A DNA stretch of 64,000 nt, taken from contig NZ_CP017279.1 in assembly GCF_001750725.1 (NCBI RefSeq), positions 2,728,001 to 2,792,000 on the forward strand, written 5' to 3'. Under the pieces are notes generated by a model that searched no databases, was not told the origin of the DNA, and worked only from the letters and a program-made list of their open reading frames with translations. Shown here piece by piece: positions 56,856 to 64,000 of this stretch (positions are counted from its first letter, which is position 1; the number at the start of each line of letters is the position of its first letter). Source of the stretch: Enterobacter ludwigii (GTDB lineage: Bacteria; Pseudomonadota; Gammaproteobacteria; Enterobacterales; Enterobacteriaceae). Made by a program: the position numbers and the translations under genes.

Positions 56856-57484
56856 TGCAACGTCACCTGCTGTGCGAACTGTTTACCCAACTCCATGTCT
56901 TCGGGTGGTGCATCTTCTTTATCGAGAGAGACCGCAAAATTGAGCGTCTCTTCGCTCGGTTTTGGCGTGTGCATTGCCATCGTGCAGGTTTTTTGCAGGG
57001 CTGCCGGTAGCGTCACATCACTCTCCTCTGCGTAATGCATATCGACATAGTAAGTGGGATCAAAGGTGGAAAACGTATAGGTCTGCCCAGCCAGCGGCTG
57101 CGGATGCGCCAGCGGCAGGACAAACGTCAGTACCGCCTGATGTCCGTCGCGGGTCATGCCATATTCCGTCGGCCGATTCATAAATTTCACTTTTTGTCCG
57201 TTGTGCCAGAACTCGGTGAAATAGTGCTGACCAAGCACGTTGGCCATCACTTCCGCCGCCAGCTTTTTCCAGATTTCATCCCCGGGTTTTGCATTCCCGG
57301 CATCGTACAGCAGGTCAGCCGAGGTGATTTCATCCATCGTCCAGCGCATTTTCAGGCCATTGAGCTGCGTTCCGTCCGTTACCAGCTCGGTTTTCAGGCT
57401 GATAAAACTGTGAGGATGCGCGACGACAGCAAAGGGGATCACCGTCAAAAATAACGCCATTGCGCTTTGTTTAACTGTTTGCAT
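56846..57484 (-). CDS. DUF1007-family periplasmic protein
   Basis: 212 residues from ATG 57484. A signal peptide ends near FAVVAHPHSF, leaving a His-rich mature N-terminus (HPHSF) able to bind metal. DUF1007 proteins are commonly paired with NicO transporters and are thought to be periplasmic metal-binding partners. Its 3' end overlaps the transporter start, indicating coupling. Confidence 0.85.
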   Translation of the reverse strand: MQTVKQSAMALFLTVIPFAVVAHPHSFISLKTELVTDGTQLNGLKMRWTMDEITSADLLYDAGNAKPGDEIWKKLAAEVMANVLGQHYFTEFWHNGQKVKFMNRPTEYGMTRDGHQAVLTFVLPLAHPQPLAGQTYTFSTFDPTYYVDMHYAEESDVTLPAALQKTCTMAMHTPKPSEETLNFAVSLDKEDAPPEDMELGKQFAQQVTLQCQ

Positions 57485-57609
57485 CAATTCCTCACGTCAT
57501 AAATTCTGTGATGTTCGCCAGCAATCCTGAGTGAAAGGCCTGCCGGCGCGCTTTTCAGCGCCCATCCTTTAGCTATTCTTATCAAACATTCCCACTGGAT
57601 ACCCGACAG

Positions 57610-58887
57610 ATGATGACGACGCTTGAAATTCCATCTGTGCTTTCCAGTTCGCAGCGCCGCTGCCAGGTGCTTTTAATGCTTTACCTGCCCGATGCTGCCG
57701 TTACCGCACAGAGCATTATCGCTGCCAATGGCGTGGACGACGCTATGGCACGGCAAGATATAGCCGAGACGCGCGATGAAATCCAGCGCTATCACCGGCT
57801 CGACATCGTCACGTACCATGACGGCAGCTACCGGATTGAAGGCTCAGCCCTGAATCAACGTTTATGCCTGCTGCACTGGCTGCGCAGGGCTATGCGGCTG
57901 TGTCCGCAATTCGTTTCGCATCAGTTTACCCCCGCGCTGAAAACCGCGCTTAAACAGCAGGGTATTGCCCGGCCTCTCTATGACGATACCAACCTGCGGG
58001 CGTTGATCAGCTTCTGCTCGCGTAAGCTTCAGCGCCCGTTTGATTGCCGGGACGTACAGTTTTTGCAGCTCTATCTGCAGTATTGCCTGATGCAGCATCA
58101 TCTGGGGAATACCCCGCAGTTTTCATCGGTGCAGCGTAACTGGACGCAATCAAGAGGGGAATATTTCACCGCTCAGGAGATTGTTCGTCACTGGAAACGC
58201 CGTGTGCCACAAGGGACCCACAGCGATGAACAACTGTTTCTTGCACTGCTGTTTATGATGCTGCGCACCCCTGACCCTGTGCTTGATAAGCATCAGCAGG
58301 ATCAGCGCCTGCGTCGGGCGATTGTGCGCATGGTCGCCCGTTTTCGGGCGCAAACCGGGATGAACTTCAGCGATGAACAGGGGCTGACCGACCAGCTTTA
58401 TATTCATCTGGCCCAGGCGCTGGACCGTTCGCTGTTTGAGATAGGCATCGACAATAGCCTGCCGGAAGAGATCCATCGTCTCTACCCCCGCCTGTTACGC
58501 ACCACCAAAGAGGCGTTGTTTGAGCTGGAAGCGGAATTCGGGCTGCGTTTTTCTGATGAAGAGATGAGCCTGGTGGCGGTCATTTTCGGCGCCTGGCTGA
58601 TGCAGGAGACCGATCTGCATGAGAAGCAGGTGGTGTTATTGACGGGAGAGGATAAATCCTGTGAGGACGTGATAGAGCAGCAACTGCGCGAATTGACGTT
58701 GCTGCCGCTCAACATTCGATATCAGACGCTGCAGGCCTATCAGAAAGAGGGGGCACCGCGCGAAGCGGCGCTGGTCATCACCCCTTATCCGACCGCCCTG
58801 CCCCTGTTCTCACCACCGCTGATCCACGCCGTTGAGACGCTGAACACGCAGCAGCAAGAACATATTCGCGCCATGCTGGAATCGTAG
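57610..58887 (+). CDS. csiE: Stationary-phase-inducible protein CsiE
   Basis: 425 residues. An N-terminal HTH region and PRD-like domains are suggested by RLYPRLLRTTKEALFELEAEFGLRFSDEEMSLVAVIFGAW. In E. coli csiE is induced by sigma-S and cAMP-CRP; its molecular role is unknown. Convergent with hcaT, the two stops being adjacent. Confidence 0.92.
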   Translation: MMTTLEIPSVLSSSQRRCQVLLMLYLPDAAVTAQSIIAANGVDDAMARQDIAETRDEIQRYHRLDIVTYHDGSYRIEGSALNQRLCLLHWLRRAMRLCPQFVSHQFTPALKTALKQQGIARPLYDDTNLRALISFCSRKLQRPFDCRDVQFLQLYLQYCLMQHHLGNTPQFSSVQRNWTQSRGEYFTAQEIVRHWKRRVPQGTHSDEQLFLALLFMMLRTPDPVLDKHQQDQRLRRAIVRMVARFRAQTGMNFSDEQGLTDQLYIHLAQALDRSLFEIGIDNSLPEEIHRLYPRLLRTTKEALFELEAEFGLRFSDEEMSLVAVIFGAWLMQETDLHEKQVVLLTGEDKSCEDVIEQQLRELTLLPLNIRYQTLQAYQKEGAPREAALVITPYPTALPLFSPPLIHAVETLNTQQQEHIRAMLES

Positions 58888-60027
58888 CTAGACGCGCGCG
58901 GCGACTTTAGGACGAACGAACATCGCCGGTAGGGCGACAAGCGCCATGACCCAGAAGACCCCGTGTCCCAGATGCTGGTAAAGGAAGCCCGCAAAGACCG
59001 TCATCACCGCAATGCTGCCGCCCATCGCCACTGCCGAATAAACCGACTGCAACCGAATGACATCCCCGCCTTCACGCGCGGCGATATAGCGCATGGCCGC
59101 CAGGTGACATACCGTGAAGGTGCCGCAGTGCAGAATTTGCGCCACGATCAGCCACGGCAGTTCCGTCGTCCAGCCCATAATGCCCCACCGTACGACGCCA
59201 CAGACTGCAGAAAGCAGGAGCAGATCGCGCGCGCCGAAGCGCCGGAACAGCTTTTTGCTCAGCGCGAAGATAATCACTTCAGCGACCACACCGAGCGACC
59301 ACAGGTAACCCACTGCAGATGCGGAGTATCCTGCCCCCTGCCAGTAGATGGCGCTGAAACCATAGTACGCCGCGTGCGCGCCCTGCAGCAGACAGACGCA
59401 GGCCAGGAAACGCCAGCTTTGTGCCACCAGGCTTCGCCAGGCCGGCCAGCCGGCGCTTTCCTGATGACGGCTCTCACCTTGCGGCATTACCGATGGACGC
59501 AACAGCATCCCCAGCAGCATGGAGGCAATACCGATACTCAGCAGCGCAAGGATCGCACGGTAATCGTAAAGGCTAACCAGTTTACCCACCAGTGCAGAGC
59601 CGATGACAAAGGCAATTGAGCCCCACAGCCGCACGCGGCCATAATCCATCGTTATCTGTTTTTGCCAGGTGTTTGCCAGTGCATCCGTCAGCGGAACCAG
59701 CGGCGAGAAAAAGAGGTTAAAACCGACCATCACCACCATCAGCCATGCAAACTGGTGGCTCACCCAGAAACAGGCGACAAAGACCAGCGTCAACAGCGCC
59801 AGAATGCGTACCGCCTTAATCAGCAAGGAGGGATCGCTGACGCGCGGTGCGATCAGCAGGCTTCCCAGGAAACGTGCCACCAGACCAGCGCCAAGCAGGA
59901 TACCTATGGTCTCGGGCGTCAGGCCGATCCCCTTGAGCCAGACGCTCCAGAAAGGCAGAAAAATACCGTAGCTAAAGAAATAGGTGAAATAACTGAGCGC
60001 CAGCCAGCGCGTGGAATGCAAGACCAT
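58888..60027 (-). CDS. hcaT: HcaT, MFS transporter (3-phenylpropionate permease family)
   Basis: 379 residues from ATG 60027, the E. coli length. Twelve hydrophobic segments; starts MVLHSTRWLALSYFTYFFSYG. In E. coli HcaT is the predicted permease for 3-phenylpropionate, next to hcaR and hcaEFCBD. None of those genes is here: yphA and glyA follow. The substrate in this organism is therefore open. Confidence 0.9.
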   Translation of the reverse strand: MVLHSTRWLALSYFTYFFSYGIFLPFWSVWLKGIGLTPETIGILLGAGLVARFLGSLLIAPRVSDPSLLIKAVRILALLTLVFVACFWVSHQFAWLMVVMVGFNLFFSPLVPLTDALANTWQKQITMDYGRVRLWGSIAFVIGSALVGKLVSLYDYRAILALLSIGIASMLLGMLLRPSVMPQGESRHQESAGWPAWRSLVAQSWRFLACVCLLQGAHAAYYGFSAIYWQGAGYSASAVGYLWSLGVVAEVIIFALSKKLFRRFGARDLLLLSAVCGVVRWGIMGWTTELPWLIVAQILHCGTFTVCHLAAMRYIAAREGGDVIRLQSVYSAVAMGGSIAVMTVFAGFLYQHLGHGVFWVMALVALPAMFVRPKVAARV

Positions 60028-60200
60028 GAATCCCTCCCGAAATGGAGGCCATAGTCTGGCGAGAATACAAAAATTAAGCAAGTCGATAGCCTGCTATAAA
60101 TTAACGAAAATTTAACATATTGTGCAGTCATCTGACTTATGGCAGGGAATGAAAATGTGTATTACGTTTAAATTACTCCACTTGCAGAGGTATTTCTGCC

Positions 60201-60623
60201 ATGAACTCACTTCGCTATTTAGATTTCGGCCAGGCACGTCACCTGTTGCTGTTAATAGGTCGTATCGCGCTTGTCGTACTGTTTATTATCTTCGGCTATC
60301 CAAAACTGACGGGGTTTAGCGGGACCGTACAATATATGACGTCGCTGGGTACACCCATGCCCATGCTGGCGGCCATTATTGCGGTGGTAATGGAGGTGCC
60401 TGCCGCCATCCTGATCGTGCTGGGCTTTTTCACCCGCCCTGTTGCCGTACTCTTTGTATTTTACACGCTGGGTACCGCGATTATCGGCCACCACTACTGG
60501 GATATGACCGGTGATGCCGTCATGCCGAATATGATTAACTTCTACAAGAATATCAGTATTGCCGGAGCGTTTATTTTACTGGCGATAGTGGGACCGGGAG
60601 CCCTCTCCCTTGACCGGCGTTAA
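60201..60623 (+). CDS. yphA: YphA, DoxX-family inner-membrane protein
   Basis: 140 residues, same length as E. coli YphA. Four membrane segments; the DoxX pattern is [14 protein letters not shown] near residues 30-43, followed by [23 protein letters not shown] [19 protein letters not shown]. Function unknown; DoxX proteins are associated with redox processes. Divergent from hcaT, convergent with glyA. Confidence 0.92.
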   Translation: MNSLRYLDFGQARHLLLLIGRIALVVLFIIFGYPKLTGFSGTVQYMTSLGTPMPMLAAIIAVVMEVPAAILIVLGFFTRPVAVLFVFYTLGTAIIGHHYWDMTGDAVMPNMINFYKNISIAGAFILLAIVGPGALSLDRR

Positions 60624-60628
60624 CCCAT

Positions 60629-60657
60629 AAAAAAAGGCCGCAATCGCGGCCTTTTTT
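60629..60657. terminator. Bidirectional terminator between yphA and glyA
   Basis: GGCCGC-AATC-GCGGCC flanked by an A-run on the left and a T-run on the right. It works for both convergent genes. Confidence 0.92.
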
Positions 60658-60676
60658 ATTTCTGCAAACAGAAAGA

Positions 60677-61930
60677 TTAAGCGTATACAGGGAAACGTGC
60701 GCAGATTTCCAGAACTTTACCTTTAACGCGCTCGATAACCGCTTCGTCATTGATATTGTCCAGAACGTCACACATCCAGCCTGCCAGCTCTTTCACTTCC
60801 GCTTCTTTAAAGCCGCGGCGAGTAACAGCCGGAGAACCGATACGGATACCGGAGGTCACGAACGGGCTCTTCGGATCGTTTGGCACGCTGTTTTTGTTCA
60901 CGGTGATGTTGGCACGGCCAAGGGCAGCGTCAGCTTCTTTACCGGTCAGGTTTTTATCAACCAGGTCCAGCAGGAACAGGTGGTTCTCAGTACCACCGGA
61001 AACCACTTTGTAACCGCGGTTCAGGAAGACGTCCACCATCGCTTTGGCGTTTTTAGCAACCTGCTGCTGGTAAACTTTAAACTCTGGCTCCATCGCTTCT
61101 TTCAGCGCCACCGCTTTCGCCGCGATAACGTGCATCAGTGGGCCGCCCTGCGCGCTTGGGAATACGGCAGAGTTCAGCTTTTTGTACAGCTCTTCGTCGC
61201 CACCTTTCGCCAGGATCAAGCCACCGCGTGGGCCCGCCAGGGTTTTGTGCGTGGTGGTGGTCACAACGTGAGCATGCGGAACCGGGTTCGGATAAACGCC
61301 TGCAGCAATCAGGCCGGCAACGTGCGCCATGTCAACGAACAGGTAAGCACCGATGCTGTCTGCGATTTCACGCATTTTTGCCCAGTCAACGATACCGGAG
61401 TAAGCAGAGAAACCGCCGATAATCATCTTCGGTTTGTGGGTCTGCGCCTGCTTCGCCATGTCTTCGTAGTCAATTTTACCGGACTCATCAATGCCGTAAG
61501 GAATGATGTTGTACAGTTTGCCAGAGAAGTTAACCGGAGAGCCGTGAGTCAGGTGGCCGCCTTGCGCCAGGTTCATACCCAGAACGGTATCGCCCGGTTG
61601 CAGCAGCGCGGTGTAGACCGCGAAGTTAGCCTGAGAGCCAGAGTGCGGCTGTACGTTAGCGTAGTCGGCGCCAAACAGTTCTTTAGCGCGATCGATGGCC
61701 AGTTGCTCAACGATATCAACGTACTCGCAACCGCCGTAGTAGCGTTTGCCCGGGTAACCTTCAGCGTATTTGTTGGTCAGCTGAGAACCCTGCGCCTGCA
61801 TTACGCGCGGGCTGGTGTAGTTTTCGGAGGCGATCAGTTCGATGTGCTCTTCCTGACGTACTTTTTCCTGCTCCATAGCCTGCCACAGTTCGGCATCATA
61901 ATCGGCAATGTTCATTTCACGCTTTAACAT
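60677..61930 (-). CDS. glyA: Serine hydroxymethyltransferase
   Basis: 417 residues from ATG 61930 ([16 protein letters not shown]), the E. coli start and length. The PLP lysine is in [16 protein letters not shown]. It converts serine and tetrahydrofolate to glycine and 5,10-methylene-THF, the main one-carbon source for purines and thymidylate. A PurR box lies in the glyA-hmp region. Confidence 0.98.
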   Translation of the reverse strand: MLKREMNIADYDAELWQAMEQEKVRQEEHIELIASENYTSPRVMQAQGSQLTNKYAEGYPGKRYYGGCEYVDIVEQLAIDRAKELFGADYANVQPHSGSQANFAVYTALLQPGDTVLGMNLAQGGHLTHGSPVNFSGKLYNIIPYGIDESGKIDYEDMAKQAQTHKPKMIIGGFSAYSGIVDWAKMREIADSIGAYLFVDMAHVAGLIAAGVYPNPVPHAHVVTTTTHKTLAGPRGGLILAKGGDEELYKKLNSAVFPSAQGGPLMHVIAAKAVALKEAMEPEFKVYQQQVAKNAKAMVDVFLNRGYKVVSGGTENHLFLLDLVDKNLTGKEADAALGRANITVNKNSVPNDPKSPFVTSGIRIGSPAVTRRGFKEAEVKELAGWMCDVLDNINDEAVIERVKGKVLEICARFPVYA

Positions 61931-62047
61931 CCGCATCTCCTGACTCAGCTAACAATAAAATTTTGGCCTGAAAAGGCAGTCCTGTTGGACGACGGGCAAC
62001 AGTATAACTGATTAGTTCTGTGATAACAGGTCTTGACAAACGATTTT

Positions 62048-62063
62048 ACGCAAACGTTTTCCT
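62048..62063. promoter_or_regulatory. PurR operator upstream of glyA
   Basis: ACGCAAACGTTTTCCT matches the PurR consensus exactly. It lies 118 bases upstream of glyA and links one-carbon supply to purine status, as for guaBA in this window. Confidence 0.85.
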
Positions 62064-62185
62064 ACCCGCCACGCAAGGGTTTGAGGAATAAAGCCCTCAT
62101 CATTTTCAACGGATTTCTTTTCAGGTTTGTGATGCATATTTTTCACGTTGCAAAGAACCATTTACAACGCAGGGGTATTTTTTAT

Positions 62186-62208
62186 AAGATGCATTTAAAA
62201 TACATCAT
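62186..62208. promoter_or_regulatory. NsrR operator upstream of hmp
   Basis: AAGATGCATTT followed by an imperfect inverted copy AAATACATCAT (two mismatches). Position and sequence match the NsrR site of E. coli hmp, which is relieved by nitric oxide. Confidence 0.75.
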
Positions 62209-62234
62209 TAAAAACACCACTGAAGGACGCTGCT

Positions 62235-63425
62235 ATGCTCGACGCTCAAACCATCGCCACAGTTAAAGCCACTATTCCCCTGCTGGTCGAAACCGGCCCG
62301 AAACTCACCGCCCATTTCTACGATCGTATGTTTACGCATAACCCGGAGTTGAAAGAGATTTTCAACATGAGCAACCAGCGTAACGGCGATCAGCGCGAAG
62401 CTCTGTTCAACGCCATCGCAGCCTACGCCAGTAATATCGAAAATCTGGCGGCGTTGCTGCCTGCCGTGGAAAAAATTGCGCAGAAGCACACCAGCTTCCA
62501 GATCAAACCCGAGCAGTACAACATCGTCGGCGGCCATCTGCTGGCCACACTGGATGAGATGTTTAGCCCGGGTCAGGAGGTGCTGGACGCGTGGGGAAAA
62601 GCCTACGGCGTGCTGGCAAACGTGTTCATTAACCGTGAAGCACAGATCTACAGCGAAAACGCCAGTAAGGCTGGCGGCTGGGAAGGTACCCGCGCTTTCC
62701 GCATCGTCGAGAAAACGCCGCGCAGCCAGCTCATCACCAGTTTTGAGTTCGAGCCGGTGGATGGCAAGCCGGTCGCTGATTATCAGCCGGGGCAGTATCT
62801 GGGCGTGTGGCTGAAGCCTGAAGGTTTCCCGCACCAGGAGATTCGGCAGTACTCCCTGACCCGCAAACCAGACGGTAAACGTTATCGCATTGCCGTAAAA
62901 CGCGAAAATGGCGGCCAGGTATCAAACTGGCTGCATAACGAGGCTAACGTGGGTGATGTGGTTCATCTGGCCGCGCCTGCGGGCGATTTCTTTATGGCGG
63001 TTGAGGCGAATACGCCGGTCACCTTGATCTCAGCCGGGGTGGGCCAGACGCCAATGCTGGCGATGCTCGACACCCTCGCTAAATCAAACCACAGCGCGCA
63101 GGTAAACTGGTTCCACGCCGCCGAGAACGGTGAAGTGCACGCGTTTGCCGATGAAGTGAATGCGCTGGCTTCCAGTCTGCCACGCTTTACCGCCCATACC
63201 TGGTATCGTCTGCCGACGGATGCCGACCGTGCAGCCGCACGCTTTGACAGCGAAGGTCTGATGAATTTGAGTCAGCACGAGGGGGCATTCAGCGCGCCGG
63301 AGATGCAGTTTTACGTCTGCGGACCGGTAGCGTTTATGCAGTATGCCGCGAAGCAGTTGGTGGAGTTGGGTGTGAATAAAGACAACATTCATTACGAATG
63401 TTTCGGGCCGCATAAAGTACTGTAA
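62235..63425 (+). CDS. hmp: Flavohemoglobin, nitric oxide dioxygenase
   Basis: 396 residues, GAAGGA ribosome site. N-terminal globin domain ([24 protein letters not shown], with the proximal His in the [10 protein letters not shown] region). The FAD domain has RQYSLTR and the NAD domain [11 protein letters not shown]. It oxidises NO to nitrate using NADH and O2. Divergent from glyA; controlled by NsrR through the box upstream. Confidence 0.97.
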   Translation: MLDAQTIATVKATIPLLVETGPKLTAHFYDRMFTHNPELKEIFNMSNQRNGDQREALFNAIAAYASNIENLAALLPAVEKIAQKHTSFQIKPEQYNIVGGHLLATLDEMFSPGQEVLDAWGKAYGVLANVFINREAQIYSENASKAGGWEGTRAFRIVEKTPRSQLITSFEFEPVDGKPVADYQPGQYLGVWLKPEGFPHQEIRQYSLTRKPDGKRYRIAVKRENGGQVSNWLHNEANVGDVVHLAAPAGDFFMAVEANTPVTLISAGVGQTPMLAMLDTLAKSNHSAQVNWFHAAENGEVHAFADEVNALASSLPRFTAHTWYRLPTDADRAAARFDSEGLMNLSQHEGAFSAPEMQFYVCGPVAFMQYAAKQLVELGVNKDNIHYECFGPHKVL

Positions 63426-63426
63426 T

Positions 63427-63496
63427 CGCCCGATGGCGCTACACTTTCCCGGCCGGTGAGGTTTTGCAGGCCGGGTAAGCATAGCGCCACCCGGCT
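63427..63496. repeat. REP pair (BIME-like) after hmp
   Basis: GCCCGATGGCGCTAC (from 63428) and the inverted TAGCGCCACCCGGC (ending near 63495) enclose a GGCCGG/CCGGGT palindromic centre. It lies between convergent hmp and glnB. Confidence 0.7.
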
Positions 63497-63520
63497 GAAT
63501 CAGGAATCAGGTACTGACGA

Positions 63521-63868
<348 letters not shown>

Positions 63869-63939
63869 TTAAACTCTTGCCTGTAAGCTGCTTCGTAATC
63901 GGTTGCTCACAGTATCATACTCATTCAGATTTTGCGGTA

Positions 63940-64000
63940 CTACTCTTTAAAATCGTTTGCTTCCAGCTCATGGCGGGAAAGCAGCTTGTAGAACTCGGTA
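63940..64000 (-). CDS. glrR: C-terminus of response regulator GlrR (partial)
   Basis: The last 20 codons including the stop of a gene entering from the right edge; the visible end FYKLLSRHELEANDFKE matches E. coli GlrR (QseF), the sigma-54 activator that partners GlrK. Gene order glrR-glnB agrees. Confidence 0.8.
   Translation of the reverse strand, partial: TEFYKLLSRHELEANDFKE

Overview
The window comes from a chromosome of the family Enterobacteriaceae. From about 15.5 kb to the end, gene order and near-identical proteins match the Escherichia coli guaBA-to-glnB segment. The accessory genes in the backbone (M4 protease with inhibitor, aglAB, NicO/DUF1007) make Enterobacter or a close relative my best guess. 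The genus is inference; the family is secure.

Positions 1 to about 15,550 are an AT-richer integrated element next to the 3' end of guaA; its left end lies outside the window. From the guaA side it carries a P4-type tyrosine integrase, a membrane protein, a zinc-finger-like protein, an AlpA-type regulator, an RSF1010-like RepA helicase with a second Rep protein and an iteron/hairpin origin, an RP4-type oriT with TraJ, and three isolated IncP mating-pore genes (trbJ, trbK, trbL). Then follow an orphan Fic-antitoxin/HigA fusion, a Gabija-like OLD nuclease/UvrD helicase pair and, facing them, a PD-(D/E)XK nuclease-like gene coupled to a truncated upstream gene. No relaxase, coupling protein or full type IV secretion set is visible. 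Three exact copies of TTTAGCGGCTAAA, the operator of the IncP plasmid regulator and partition protein KorB, lie in this element. I read it as a mobilizable satellite island wired to IncP (RK2/RP4-type) helper plasmids, comparable in logic to SGI1 and IncC plasmids, and carrying phage-defence cargo. This is the most interesting part of the window.

From 15.5 to 36 kb is conserved core: guaBA (purines), xseA, then an insertion relative to E. coli (M4 metalloprotease, emfourin inhibitor, yfgJ, Gfo/Idh/MocA oxidoreductase, POT transporter). After that comes the rlmN-rodZ-ispG-hisS-yfgM-bamB-der run, and ndk and pbpC.

From 36 to 64 kb come yfhM (alpha-2-macroglobulin, paired with pbpC) and an alpha-glucoside PTS operon (aglAB). 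An RpiR regulator is separated from aglAB by sseA. Next are sseB, pepB and the complete isc operon with two tandem IscR boxes, then trmJ, suhB, a NicO/DUF1007 metal transport pair, csiE, hcaT without the hca catabolic genes, yphA, glyA divergent from hmp, glnB, and the last codons of glrR. I found no tRNA, rRNA, CRISPR array or insertion sequence.
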